From Legionella londiniensis (GTDB lineage: Bacteria > Pseudomonadota > Gammaproteobacteria > Legionellales > Legionellaceae), in NCBI RefSeq assembly GCF_001467825.1, contig NZ_LNYK01000016.1:32315-74883 (forward strand): 42,569 nt of DNA. The letters run 5' to 3'. This document shows, piece after piece, positions 24,842 to 33,624 of the stretch (position 1 is the first letter of the stretch; every line of letters begins with the position of its first letter). Both the position numbers and the translations under genes were made by a program. The notes beneath the pieces are model-generated. The model was not told where the DNA came from and did not search any database. It saw only the letters and a list, made by a program, of their open reading frames with translations.

Positions 24842-25261
24842 TCACTGGGGATACTGCAACCATTGCTCCAAAATGATACAGGCAGCAATGCTGTCAACCT
24901 GGGTTTGCTGAATTTTACGATATCCGCCTTGTGAAAACAAACGCCGGCGTGCTTCAATGGTTGAAAGGCGCTCATCGACCAAATGCACCGGCAGCGCAAA
25001 ACGATCTTGTAACTGGCGGGCAAATTCCCGGCTGGCTGAAGTAGTATATAATTCCCGATCATCAATACTGGTTGGCAAGCCGACTATTAATGCAGAGGGA
25101 TGCCACTCTTCGATCATTTTTTGGACTCTCTCCCAACTTGGGACGCCTTGTTTCGCTTCCAGCGTAGCCAATGGGGTAGCGCTACCGGTTAACCTCTGTC
25201 CTACCGCGGCACCAATGCGTTTCATCCCAAAATCAAAACCAATAAATACTTCTTCACGCAT
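24842..25261 (-). CDS. ruvX: Putative Holliday junction resolvase / pre-16S rRNA nuclease YqgF
   Basis: RNase H-fold nuclease that trims the 5' end of pre-16S rRNA in E. coli and has been proposed to resolve Holliday junctions. It has 139 residues, of normal size. The acidic active-site motif FIGFDFGMKRIGAAVG opens the protein. VGLPTSID and VDERLSTIEA follow, with the final aspartate in VDSIAACIIL. The start overlaps the yqgE stop by 8 bp, so translation is coupled. Confidence 0.93.
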   Translation of the reverse strand: MREEVFIGFDFGMKRIGAAVGQRLTGSATPLATLEAKQGVPSWERVQKMIEEWHPSALIVGLPTSIDDRELYTTSASREFARQLQDRFALPVHLVDERLSTIEARRRLFSQGGYRKIQQTQVDSIAACIILEQWLQYPQ

Positions 25262-25817
25262 GCCCTATGCCCGTGATTAATTGATTCATATCCACCCCTA
25301 TGCTGAGACCCGCATATTCCCAGCGTTTTTCAAAAGGAACTTCATAGAGCACTTCTGAACTGTAAGGCGCAATTAGCCAGGCATTCTCGGCCACTTCCTG
25401 CTCTAATTGATTTTCACCCCAGCCAACATAGCCTAAAGTGATTAAGGCATCGTCAGGGCCGTGATCTTCTGCAATCGCGCGGATAATATCATTTGAAGTG
25501 GTGACTGTCACGTCATCCCGGAGTGACAGGCTTGAGCGCCATGTACCTATGGGACGATGAATGACAAATCCCCTGTCTGGCTGTAAAGGGCCGCCGTACA
25601 ATAAAGGCCTGTTGTTTTGTTCGCTGCGAACAGGCTGAATATTCAACTGATCAAATACCACTGCCAGCGGGAATCTCATGGGACGATTGATGATTAAACC
25701 AACCGTTCCCTGGGCATGGTGCTCGCATATATAAATCACTGATTTCCTAAAATTCGGATCAGTCAATGAGGGCATTGCAATCAATAAATGATTCGCGAGC
25801 GATATGGTCTGTATCAT
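25254..25817 (-). CDS. yqgE: UPF0301 family protein YqgE/AlgH
   Basis: Conserved bacterial protein of unknown biochemical role (AlgH in Pseudomonas). The ATG at 25817 gives 187 residues beginning MIQTISLANHLLIAMPSL and has a strong GGAGGG site seven bases away. The frame could extend five codons upstream but would then include that site. Family motifs seen are FRKSVIYICEH, GTVGLIINRP and LLYGGPLQPDRGFVIH. It is first gene of the yqgE-ruvX-pyrB run. Confidence 0.93.
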   Translation of the reverse strand: MIQTISLANHLLIAMPSLTDPNFRKSVIYICEHHAQGTVGLIINRPMRFPLAVVFDQLNIQPVRSEQNNRPLLYGGPLQPDRGFVIHRPIGTWRSSLSLRDDVTVTTSNDIIRAIAEDHGPDDALITLGYVGWGENQLEQEVAENAWLIAPYSSEVLYEVPFEKRWEYAGLSIGVDMNQLITGIGHA

Positions 25818-25849
25818 GAGGCTGCCCTCCATAGTTTCACTTGCTTACT

Positions 25850-25859
25850 TTAAGTATAT
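25850..25859 (-). promoter_or_regulatory. Putative -10 of the yqgE operon
   Basis: On the minus strand ATATACTTAA matches the extended sigma-S/sigma70 -10 type (CTATACTTAA) with one mismatch, about 33 bases before the yqgE start. No convincing -35 is present. Confidence 0.35.
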
Positions 25860-25886
25860 ACCATGGCAGCTTAAGGAATTTTTAAA

Positions 25887-26360
25887 TCAGTTATCATTCC
25901 CTTTATACTTGCCTTGCACAGAACAAAAATTATTTTTCATCTTCATATCCTGATGGGGAATGCCTGCGTCAAGATAAGTTTCGCTGCATACCGAAAAACC
26001 CAGTTTTTCATAAAAAGAAAGTGCGTGAGTTTGCGCGCTGAGTTTTATCATAGGCACTGATGGATTTGAAGCAAGATAAGCCAGGACTGCCTCCATGAGA
26101 TGTTTGCCCAATCCTTTGCCCTGGTATGATTTAAGGACAGCAACCCGCTCAATTTTGGCATATTCCCCAACAAAACGTACCCTGGCAGCCCCTGCAGGAA
26201 TATCGTCCACAATCAAAAGAAAATGCTCGCTTATAGGGTCTTGACCATCAACCTCAAGATGCAAAGGCACTTTTTGCCCATCCACAAAAATCTCTCGGCG
26301 GATGGCAAGGCATTGTTCAATATCAAGACTTGAGGAAACTTTTTTAACCAACACTTTCAT
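25887..26360 (-). CDS. GNAT family N-acetyltransferase (YjcF-like)
   Basis: Acetyl-CoA-dependent acyltransferase fold of about 157 residues. The YjcF/ElaA-like pattern is clear: IRREIFVDGQKVPLHLEVDG at the start, IERVAVLKSYQGKGLGKHLM containing the acetyl-CoA loop QGKGLG, and AQTHALSFYEKLGF, then GIPHQDM. The substrate is unknown. The ATG at 26360 is used; a TTG two codons earlier is the alternative. It is divergent from the flavoprotein gene. Confidence 0.88.
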   Translation of the reverse strand: MKVLVKKVSSSLDIEQCLAIRREIFVDGQKVPLHLEVDGQDPISEHFLLIVDDIPAGAARVRFVGEYAKIERVAVLKSYQGKGLGKHLMEAVLAYLASNPSVPMIKLSAQTHALSFYEKLGFSVCSETYLDAGIPHQDMKMKNNFCSVQGKYKGNDN

Positions 26361-26466
26361 TTGCAAAGACCCAATTTTTTAAAACATGCTGTATGTTAGC
26401 AACTCTGGCATTTCGTTCAAAGCACAGGGTATTATAACGGCATGTATAAGCTATACAGGGATGTCA

Positions 26467-28005
26467 ATGGAAATTTCATTACCCAGAAACCGCAGCATGC
26501 TGCTTTTTCACGCCTGGGAAGTTGAGCAGCTGCTTTGGTTATTCATTCTCTTTGTGACCATTATTGGCTTGGCAGCATTATATTTCTATGACAGGGTGCA
26601 AAAAAAACACACCATTTTAAGAAATTTCCCTATTATTGGTCATTTCCGTTATCTTGGAGAATTTCTGGGTGGATTTTTCCGTCAATATTTCTTTGCCCGG
26701 GAACGTGAGGAACTGCCTTTTAATCGCGCTGAACGAAGCTGGGTATACCGTGCGGCAAAAAATGTAGATACCACGCTCGGATTTGGTTCAACACGCCCCC
26801 TACATCAAACAGGCACAGTATATTTTGTCAATGCGCCATTCCCCCCTTTAATCAAAAGCCAGGCGGCGATCCAACCAGTCACCATTGGCCCTTTCTGTAA
26901 AAAACCATATACATCAAGCCATATTTTCAATATTTCAGCCATGAGCTATGGCGCGATCTCCAAACCAGCAATCCTTGCCTTGAGCAAAGGCGCAAAAATG
27001 GCAGGATGCTGGCTTAATACCGGCGAAGGAGGCATCTCCCCTTATCATTTGCAGTATGGATGCGACATCGTGGCGCAAATTGGTACCGCAAAGTATGGAT
27101 TTCGTGATGCGGCGGGAAATCTTTCTGATACCCGCTTGCTGGAGCTTGCCCAAGTAGAATGCATTAAAATGTTTGAAATTAAGTTGAGCCAGGGCGCAAA
27201 ACCAGGCAAAGGAGGCATCCTGCCGGCAATCAAAGTTACAGAAGAAATTGCAGCAATTCGAGGTATCCCACCCTATACAGATTCGATTAGCCCTAACCGC
27301 CATCCTGATATCGGTAATATAGGTGAGCTTCTTGATGCCATCGAGCATATCCGTCGGATAACTGGAAAACCTGTGGGCTTAAAGTTTGTGCTTGGCAGTT
27401 ATAACTGGCTGCACGATTTATGTCTTGGCATTCATAGGCGGGGCATCCTGTCAGCTCCTGATTTTATAACGCTTGATAGCGCAGATGGCGGCACAGGCGC
27501 ATCGCCGCAGGGATTAATGGATTACATGGGTATCCCCATTCAGGAGTCGCTGCCCAGGCTTGTCGACATTTTGGTACTGTATAACTTACGCAACCGCATC
27601 AAAATCATTGCGAGCGGCAAACTCATCACCCCTGCTGATGTCACCTGGGCGCTTTGTGCCGGGGCAGATTTTGTCAATTCAGCGCGGGGCTTTATGTTCG
27701 CGCTGGGGTGTATCCAGGCCATGCGGTGTCATAAAAATACCTGCCCTACTGGCATTGCAACTCATAATGAACGTCTGCAGCGCGGCCTTGTTATCGAGGA
27801 TAAAGCCATGCGCGTCTATCATTATGCAAATAATATGGCGCGTGAAGTGGCAATTCTTTGTCATTCATGCGGGGTTGATGAACCAAGGCAGCTCCAACGA
27901 AAACACGCAAGAATTGTTCGCGAAGATGGTTATTCCGTTTCGATTGCAGAACTATTTCCCGATCAAGAACCCTTACCGGAATATAAATCAAGGATTATGT
28001 TATGA
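26467..28005 (+). CDS. Membrane-anchored FMN-binding glutamate synthase-like protein
   Basis: A stand-alone homologue of the FMN domain of glutamate synthase large subunit (512 residues from the ATG at 26467, which has AGGG six bases upstream). One membrane anchor lies near residues 19-42, followed by a conserved linker and the TIM-barrel domain. FMN/substrate motifs seen are AMSYGAISKPA, GEGGISPYHL, AKPGKGGILPA and SADGGTGASPQG. The cysteine cluster GCIQAMRCHKNTCPTG for a 3Fe-4S centre is present. It lacks the amidotransferase domain, so the true reaction is unknown. The 86-residue gene follows on the same strand. Confidence 0.88.
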   Translation: MEISLPRNRSMLLFHAWEVEQLLWLFILFVTIIGLAALYFYDRVQKKHTILRNFPIIGHFRYLGEFLGGFFRQYFFAREREELPFNRAERSWVYRAAKNVDTTLGFGSTRPLHQTGTVYFVNAPFPPLIKSQAAIQPVTIGPFCKKPYTSSHIFNISAMSYGAISKPAILALSKGAKMAGCWLNTGEGGISPYHLQYGCDIVAQIGTAKYGFRDAAGNLSDTRLLELAQVECIKMFEIKLSQGAKPGKGGILPAIKVTEEIAAIRGIPPYTDSISPNRHPDIGNIGELLDAIEHIRRITGKPVGLKFVLGSYNWLHDLCLGIHRRGILSAPDFITLDSADGGTGASPQGLMDYMGIPIQESLPRLVDILVLYNLRNRIKIIASGKLITPADVTWALCAGADFVNSARGFMFALGCIQAMRCHKNTCPTGIATHNERLQRGLVIEDKAMRVYHYANNMAREVAILCHSCGVDEPRQLQRKHARIVREDGYSVSIAELFPDQEPLPEYKSRIML

Positions 28006-28127
28006 AGCCTTTAAACAGGCTTTTGCAGGCCGAATTGCAACGGCCATCCTTCTCATTGCGACTCCAAAGGCATTTTTATCGGCTAAAATTACCATATACA
28101 GAGAATAAAAAGCACAAGGAAACACCA

Positions 28128-28388
28128 ATGAGCATAGTAGAAGATAAAATTGCCAATCCGCTAAAATTTTACAATCGGCCAATTGAAGTTGAATATGATA
28201 GTGACCTTTCCCTGGAAGATAAGATAAAGCTTCTGACCAATTGGTTAGATGACATCCGTTTGCGCCAAATTGCTGAAGCAGAAAATATGGTGGATGGTGA
28301 ACAGCCTCCAACTTATATCGCTGAGGTAGAACACTTGTTACATAAATATCAAGTAGAAGAACTAGGTCAACGAAAACAACAGCCTTGA
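28128..28388 (+). CDS. Small conserved-looking hypothetical protein
   Basis: An 86-residue acidic protein starting at an ATG preceded by AAGGAA. A longer frame from 28002 overlaps the upstream gene and has a basic, unconvincing N-terminus. It contains NPLKFYNRPIEVEYD, DKIKLLTNWLDDIRLRQIAEAENM and a helical C-terminus. No domain is assigned; I believe similar proteins occur in other Legionellales but cannot verify that here. It is probably cotranscribed with the flavoprotein. Confidence 0.7.
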   Translation: MSIVEDKIANPLKFYNRPIEVEYDSDLSLEDKIKLLTNWLDDIRLRQIAEAENMVDGEQPPTYIAEVEHLLHKYQVEELGQRKQQP

Positions 28389-28428
28389 TAAATATTGAAA
28401 ATGAAAGCGTATGATGTGAAAAGTATGA

Positions 28429-28449
28429 AAGGCAGAAACATTCTGCCTT
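28429..28449. terminator. Hairpin between convergent genes
   Basis: AAGGCAGAA pairs perfectly with TTCTGCCTT around an ACA loop. It lies between the ends of the 86-residue gene (+) and the baeRF3 gene (-). U-tracts are poor: TATATTCC on plus, TTTCATACTTTT on minus. A bidirectional terminator is likely but weak by sequence. Confidence 0.5.
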
Positions 28450-28531
28450 ATATTCCGGAATTAGCAAGACTTAGGATTAAGATTTTTGATGTCCGGCTGA
28501 TTCAGAAAATACTTCATTCGACAGTTCGTTC

Positions 28532-29680
28532 CTAGTAACGGTAAATGGCTGCGATACCGTTTTCGGTCGGCATTTTATCGCTCGGAATAACCAGGACATG
28601 TCCTTGGGTTTTTAAAACCATTTCACCCAGATCATCCAATAAATCATCAATTTCCGGGTCAAGCATGTTATCTTGTTTAACTTCTCCAGTTTGATGGTCC
28701 ACTTCTCCCGGAATGTGTTTATCCGCATCGATAAATAATGTTTCAACCCGCCCTGCAAGAGCGGCTTTTGCGATCTCCTCTATTTTATCCGAGCCCATTT
28801 TTTTGGTGCGAAGCTCAGCAAATTTATCGATTAATTCTTCAAGTTTCGTCTGTAATACAGGTTTTATGATTTTCCAGGCTTCTTTTCTAAGTTCATCCAG
28901 TGATAAATCATCAGGATGGTATTTGATGCTTTCTGCAACTAAATACGGATTGTGGCTAATGCGGTGAAACAAATGATGATATTCAGGCAATGACGCGAGA
29001 ATCAACGGTAATTTGGAATGTCTTGAATGATATTCCAGAATACCCTCATCCACCTTACGGAAAAAACGCTCTGCATCTAAATCAATTTGATCCTTGCGCC
29101 CGCCTTGGCCATGAAACATAGGGGGACCTTGTGTGCCCTTGCCATAGGATGAGACGGTCAGATGCGGCTCTGTCAATTCCTCGCCCAAAGCATCTGTCAA
29201 GGTATGCGGCACTTCCGGTGCAATTAAGATTTCTTCTATGGTGTCCCTTGTTCCTTCAAACAATTTAGCTTCATGAAGGTTAAGCCCAAGTATTTGGTAA
29301 CGTTCATTCAACTGCAACATGCGTATCAGCGGTTTAATATGAAAACTGTCAGCAACAACTGCAAGTTCCTTGACGGTATGCGGGAGTTTAATTATTTTAA
29401 AGTGTTTATGCGTTGCAAGAATTGCCAATCCTTGTTGATTATGATTCCAGAATTCTTCATCATCAATTAAGGCATAGAATGGCGCCAGTATTTTTTGCGC
29501 CTCCCGGCCAGAATAGTGCTCCCTTAAGGATTTATCCAATATTTTTAATAAATTCTTGTAACGGATGACATCCTGCTCATTTTCCGGATGAGTTTTATGG
29601 GTAGGCTGATATAGTGAAATACAAAGCGATTCATTGCTTTTAAGAAAGGGTTCTATATATTCCTGGATAGCTAGGTTCAT
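28532..29680 (-). CDS. baeRF3-type release-factor-like protein
   Basis: A 382-residue soluble protein resembling bacterial relatives of the archaeal/eukaryotic release factor eRF1 (baeRF family 3). Seen are LCISLYQPTHKTHPENEQD at the start, a middle segment GLNLHEAKLFEGTRD, a GTQGPPMFHGQGG glycine-rich stretch, and a C-terminal domain ending VLVIPSDKMPTENGIAAIYRY. Such proteins are suggested to act on stalled ribosomes or hibernation, though experimental data are sparse. A sigma-S-like -10 lies about 40 bases upstream. It stands alone on its strand. Confidence 0.75.
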   Translation of the reverse strand: MNLAIQEYIEPFLKSNESLCISLYQPTHKTHPENEQDVIRYKNLLKILDKSLREHYSGREAQKILAPFYALIDDEEFWNHNQQGLAILATHKHFKIIKLPHTVKELAVVADSFHIKPLIRMLQLNERYQILGLNLHEAKLFEGTRDTIEEILIAPEVPHTLTDALGEELTEPHLTVSSYGKGTQGPPMFHGQGGRKDQIDLDAERFFRKVDEGILEYHSRHSKLPLILASLPEYHHLFHRISHNPYLVAESIKYHPDDLSLDELRKEAWKIIKPVLQTKLEELIDKFAELRTKKMGSDKIEEIAKAALAGRVETLFIDADKHIPGEVDHQTGEVKQDNMLDPEIDDLLDDLGEMVLKTQGHVLVIPSDKMPTENGIAAIYRY

Positions 29681-29719
29681 AATCTTTGCTCCTTTCCTTG
29701 GAAATTGTTCCTGTTGCTT

Positions 29720-29730
29720 TTAAAGTATAG
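29720..29730 (-). promoter_or_regulatory. Sigma-S-like -10 ahead of the baeRF3 gene
   Basis: On the minus strand CTATACTTTAA is close to the CTAYACTTAA form associated with RpoS, 40 bases before the start codon. No -35 is evident, which is compatible with sigma-S promoters. Confidence 0.45.
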
Positions 29731-29840
29731 GACATGCGGGGAGGATATTTTTTTCTGCCGCGCTTATACTTTGTGTGATAAGGGGGTAATAAACTGCAAC
29801 ATGCTGAATAATCAAAAAGATAATCTCTCAAAGGAATGTC

Positions 29841-31094
29841 ATGCTTGAGTTGATACAGCCTTTTTTGCTTTCTTTTTTGATTGGCCTTTTAATAGGGATA
29901 GAACGCGAGCGCAGCCAAGCAGACGGCATCAAGGCCATAGGGATGAGAACCTTCATTCTGTTTGCCCTCCTTGGCACCCTTTCTGCAAAAATCAAGATTC
30001 CCCTCTTAACCCTTTCCGTAAGTTTATTTATTTTTGCTGCCATACTATTGAGTTATTTCAGAGCCACGCAAAACTCTCAAAAGACACGTGATATTGGCAT
30101 TACAACCGAGATGGCTGCAGCAACCGTATTTTTATTGGGGTATTTGATTTTGGAGCATCGGGCGCTGTCAATGTCTATCGCGATTGCGATATTACTTATT
30201 TTATATGGCAGACCCAGCCTGCATCGTTTTGCCAGAGAAAAAATTACAGCCAAGGAAATTGAGGCCTCAATTACCATTATCATCATATCACTGGCCATAA
30301 TTTCATTTTTACCTGATCAAACCATTGATCCCTGGGGTTTATTTAATCCGCAAAATTTCGGGATTATTTTTTTAATCCTGGCAAGTTTGCAGTTTGGCGG
30401 CTATATCGTCATTCGTTTATTCGGTAAGCGCCTTGGGATTATTTTAATAGGTTTTTTTGGCGGTTTTGTTTCCTCAACTGCCGTATTCGCCTCTTTATCG
30501 CAAGAAACCCGAACAAAAACGCAAACCGTTTATTCAGGGGTACTGGGAGGCGTTTTTGCAACAATTGCGACTATGCTGGCTTTTTTGATGGTCATTTTAG
30601 CCGTAAGCCCCAATCTATTTAAGTTTGTTATTTTGCCAATCATTGCAGCAATTGCCTCAGGTGGACTGTCAACCTGGTTTTTCCTGCATAATGGAGAAGC
30701 GAAAATTCAAATAAGCTACCCCAATCCGCTGGATTACAAGGCTTTAATAAAATTAGGGCTTCTCATTATGGGGATATTGCTTTTAGTGGCAATTACCCAA
30801 AAATATCTGGGAACCCGCGCATTGGGTATTACAGCGTTTATTACAGGATTATTTGAATTACAAGCCATGGCTTATGCGATTGCTTTATTTTATCAAAAAA
30901 ACGTATTATCCCTTCCACAAACCCTGGAACTGCTATCCATAACCATCCTCGCAAGCTTCATTTCCAAATTTGCCCTAGTTTGGCTTATCGCCCGCAATCG
31001 TTTTGCGGCTATCATCAGCCTGTACCTTGCCGGAATGCTGGCGGTAGCAGCGGTTGTTTATTTTTTAATGCTCACAATGATGATTAAGGGATGA
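29841..31094 (+). CDS. MgtC/SapB-like membrane protein with DUF4010
   Basis: A 417-residue polytopic membrane protein. The N-terminal 140 residues match the MgtC/SapB type (FLIGLLIGIERER, GMRTFILFALLG, IGITTEMAAATVFLLGY). The rest, about ten hydrophobic segments, matches DUF4010 (GFFGGFVSSTAVFASLSQETR). MgtC proteins aid survival inside macrophages and in low magnesium, but the DUF4010 fusion class is uncharacterised. An AAGGA site sits six bases before the ATG. The end overlaps the convergent repeat-protein gene by 11 bp. Confidence 0.85.
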   Translation: MLELIQPFLLSFLIGLLIGIERERSQADGIKAIGMRTFILFALLGTLSAKIKIPLLTLSVSLFIFAAILLSYFRATQNSQKTRDIGITTEMAAATVFLLGYLILEHRALSMSIAIAILLILYGRPSLHRFAREKITAKEIEASITIIIISLAIISFLPDQTIDPWGLFNPQNFGIIFLILASLQFGGYIVIRLFGKRLGIILIGFFGGFVSSTAVFASLSQETRTKTQTVYSGVLGGVFATIATMLAFLMVILAVSPNLFKFVILPIIAAIASGGLSTWFFLHNGEAKIQISYPNPLDYKALIKLGLLIMGILLLVAITQKYLGTRALGITAFITGLFELQAMAYAIALFYQKNVLSLPQTLELLSITILASFISKFALVWLIARNRFAAIISLYLAGMLAVAAVVYFLMLTMMIKG

Positions 31095-33309
31095 TTGCCG
31101 GCGGCGCTGATTGAGTATCCAGGGATTGCGGATTATTTTTCTGGTTAGCTGACGAAGTAGCTACTGCGAAAAAACCAGCGTTTGCCAGCGGAATAGCATG
31201 GCCTTGCTGCGCCTTGGGTTTATTTTGATTGTCTTTAATAAAAGCTTTCACTGCCTCCGGAACATCCATATCCTCGCTAAAATCAATAAGCTCTGCAATC
31301 ATGGTTTCTTTGCTGTCCTTATAAACGCTTTTAAACTCGCTATACATGCGCTCTGCGACTTTATCTTTGATATTGTTCCATACAGGCTTCACTGTTTTAT
31401 CTCTTTGCAGTGCCTCAACTGTTTCTTGCAAGTCTTTCAATTCTTTCAGGCCTTTAAGATAGTTGATGGTTTCCTCAGCAATCACAATCTTAAGCTTATG
31501 ATTTGCCTGCTCTTTTGTGACATAAATAATATCGCAATCTGGATGAATCCCAGCAAGTTTTTCAACCAGTTTGTTGAATGTACCAGGCATACAGGTGGGC
31601 TTATCCTCCTGCCTGTCATCCTCATTCTCCTCTGACAAATTATAGCCGCGCTGAATTTCATACAAGCCTTCAATGAAAAGATTGCATGCATCCTTGAAAC
31701 TTCCCTCACGGTTTTCATTATCATGAATGGCGCACCATGACCAGGCTAACAATTGCCTGATGGAAACCTGAGAGGCGGGGTCTTCGTAGGTGAAATCAAG
31801 CTTTGTAATACGCTCGATGCAACGCTTTGCTGCTTCGGTTTTTATATCATTGCCGGAAAGAGCGCTAAAATACTGTTTAATCTCGTTGATTGCTGCTTCC
31901 AGGTTGCGCGCCCCATATCGGTTCTTTAGCTTTCCCGCTGACTCGGATACAGATTGGTGGACACTTGCGGTATGCGTCGTTTGCCGATGGTTAAAAATAT
32001 TGGCCTGAATGGCCTCTTCAGTCAGCCCTAATAACTCGCGGATAATATCGTGGATAATATACTGAACAATATTGTTTTGACGGGTTGTTAAATCAAGCTC
32101 ATGATTCCTGCAGATGGCAATGATGGCATTGAATTGTTCATCTGTTATGTGAAAGTTCGGGCGGAAATCCAAAATAAAATTCGGGGGGAAATTAAGCATA
32201 TTAAACCAAGTTTGCCTAAAAGCCTCAGTAGCGCCCACCAGCACTTGCTGATGTTGTATCAAGGCATTGAAATTATCCTGGGTCAGTATGCCGTTACTGC
32301 CTAAAACAGCTACCCAATGATCCGCTCCGCTCTGCATTGTCATCAAGGCATCAAAATTTGCTTGCGCCAACTCACCCGCAAGCAATCCTGCCTGGGCAAG
32401 TTTTTGAAGAACACCGGCAATCTTATCAGGATTGGCATGCTGAATTGCAGCATTGCGGTTTTTAAGTGCTGATTCGCCCTTGAGTAATTCGCCTCTTGAG
32501 AGTATTTTAAGTAACTTTGCAATATAGCGGGGCTCGGGATGATTGGCTATGACAGCCCAGTAACTATCTAATGGCTCCCCCTTGAGTAATCCAGGAAACC
32601 CATTCCTCGTGAGTCTTACAAAGGCTTTAGCAAGGCCATACGGCTTGGCATGGCGGGCAATCGCATCCCGAAATGCCTGCGCTGATTCATTGTCAAGCAT
32701 CCCACATACTGAAAGTTCATGGAGTGCCAAGGGAACATCAAAAGGATCGGGACACCGAACTACGACATCCCAATTTGCCTGCGCCGATTTACCCTTTAGC
32801 AGCCCATATATAGTGAGGTATTGAAGGGCGATTTCAACCGAATGGGCATCGGGATGCCGGGCGAGGGCATCCCAGTTTGCCTGTGCTGAGTCGCCTTTGA
32901 GCAGTCCGGCCGCTGTTAAAATTTTAAGGGCTTTGGCTGCACGTCCAGGGTCAGCGTGCGCTGAGGCTAATTTAAAGTTATTGTTTGCCGGCTGCTCATT
33001 AAAGTTAATCAGGCTTGCTTTTTTTAATACACTGCATAAGGAAATGAAAGGGGAACTCCCAAGTCCGGCAAGGCATGAAAAAATCCAGCGCTGAAAGAAC
33101 CAGGTGTGCTTGAAATAGGCTGCTGTTACCTTCCAGAAGGTCTCGATACTCGCCGGATTAAAGCTCTCCTCAAGCGCCTTAGTCATGGCTGAAGGAAAAA
33201 ACAAGCGTTTATACCATTTGTCTTTTATTAAGTCATAACCTGCTTTTAATTTTCCAAGTATTGCTTGGTTGCATTCTGATACAGCTGACATATTGGGCAT
33301 GGAATTCAT
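31084..33309 (-). CDS. Repeat-containing candidate Dot/Icm effector
   Basis: A 741-residue protein with no recognised enzyme domain. Residues about 115-355 hold six or seven helical repeats of about 38 residues with the pattern LLKGxSAQANWDALARHPD...ALxxLxxxG. A hydrophobic stretch lies at 71-95. The second half includes RQLLAWSWCAIHD, YEIQRGYNLSEEN and GTFNKLVEKLAGIHPD, which look like a conserved domain without a name known to me. The tail is Ser/Gln/Pro-rich and uncharged. Repeat-rich proteins of this kind are frequent among Legionellales effectors. A clear extended -10 element precedes it. The function is unknown; the effector role is inference. Confidence 0.75.
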   Translation of the reverse strand: MNSMPNMSAVSECNQAILGKLKAGYDLIKDKWYKRLFFPSAMTKALEESFNPASIETFWKVTAAYFKHTWFFQRWIFSCLAGLGSSPFISLCSVLKKASLINFNEQPANNNFKLASAHADPGRAAKALKILTAAGLLKGDSAQANWDALARHPDAHSVEIALQYLTIYGLLKGKSAQANWDVVVRCPDPFDVPLALHELSVCGMLDNESAQAFRDAIARHAKPYGLAKAFVRLTRNGFPGLLKGEPLDSYWAVIANHPEPRYIAKLLKILSRGELLKGESALKNRNAAIQHANPDKIAGVLQKLAQAGLLAGELAQANFDALMTMQSGADHWVAVLGSNGILTQDNFNALIQHQQVLVGATEAFRQTWFNMLNFPPNFILDFRPNFHITDEQFNAIIAICRNHELDLTTRQNNIVQYIIHDIIRELLGLTEEAIQANIFNHRQTTHTASVHQSVSESAGKLKNRYGARNLEAAINEIKQYFSALSGNDIKTEAAKRCIERITKLDFTYEDPASQVSIRQLLAWSWCAIHDNENREGSFKDACNLFIEGLYEIQRGYNLSEENEDDRQEDKPTCMPGTFNKLVEKLAGIHPDCDIIYVTKEQANHKLKIVIAEETINYLKGLKELKDLQETVEALQRDKTVKPVWNNIKDKVAERMYSEFKSVYKDSKETMIAELIDFSEDMDVPEAVKAFIKDNQNKPKAQQGHAIPLANAGFFAVATSSANQKNNPQSLDTQSAPPAIIP
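32245..32967 (-). repeat. About 38-residue protein repeats
   Basis: Six to seven diverged units encode an alpha-helical repeat. Its conserved core is L-L-K/T-G-x-S-A-Q-A-N-W/F-D-A-L followed by A-x-H/N-P and a leucine-rich helix. The last unit is shorter (GILTQDNFNALIQH). At DNA level the units are too diverged for recent duplication. Confidence 0.75.
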
Positions 33310-33330
33310 ATCGTTAAAATATTTTGTCTA

Positions 33331-33339
33331 ATTATAACA
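33331..33339 (-). promoter_or_regulatory. Extended -10 promoter of the repeat-protein gene
   Basis: On the minus strand TGTTATAAT fits TGnTATAAT, ending 21 bases before the start codon. The same nonamer lies ahead of icmQ. No good -35 was found. Confidence 0.5.
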
Positions 33340-33531
33340 CCATATGAATTTAATTGGTACATATGCCAATCTTTAATCTATCAACCAGAGCCACTTATAA
33401 AGAACGTGGTCTTTGCTTTTTTTAATGTTAATGCGAATCGCAATCAGGCCATCATGGAAAAAATATTGAATATCAGAGGGCAGCATTGATAAAAGCGCTG
33501 TACCAAATGCCAGAGGACAAAATTTTTCTAG

Positions 33532-33564
33532 AAAAAAAAACCTGGAAGGTCTACCCTTGCAGGT
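33532..33564 (-). terminator. Orphan intrinsic terminator ahead of mgtE
   Basis: On the minus strand ACCTG/CAGGT and AAGG/CCTT form a stem with one G-G mismatch and a 5-base loop, followed directly by nine T residues: a textbook terminator. Its direction is opposite to mgtE, and no minus-strand gene ends here. It could end an antisense or small RNA that starts within mgtE or its leader. Confidence 0.6.
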
Positions 33565-33624
33565 AAGATAAAAAAATAAAAAAACCAAGGAAATACACCC
33601 GAAATTCAATGGGTTTTTCAAATA

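Larger units (their letters stand above)
33310..33624. other. Intergenic region between the repeat-protein gene and mgtE
   Basis: A 315-bp gap between divergent genes. It holds the promoter of the repeat-protein gene (33331-33339) and the minus-strand hairpin terminator (33532-33564). An 88-codon minus-strand frame crosses it but looks non-coding. No M-box-like magnesium riboswitch was recognised ahead of mgtE. Confidence 0.55.

Noticed and set aside
27560..28108. 182-codon plus-strand frame overlapping the glutamate-synthase-like gene
   Set aside because: It is a frame-shifted shadow of a gene whose conserved motifs are all in the other frame.
28000..28467. 155-codon minus-strand frame opposite the 86-residue gene
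   Set aside because: It lies antisense to a frame with a good ribosome site and coding-like composition, and includes the intergenic hairpin.
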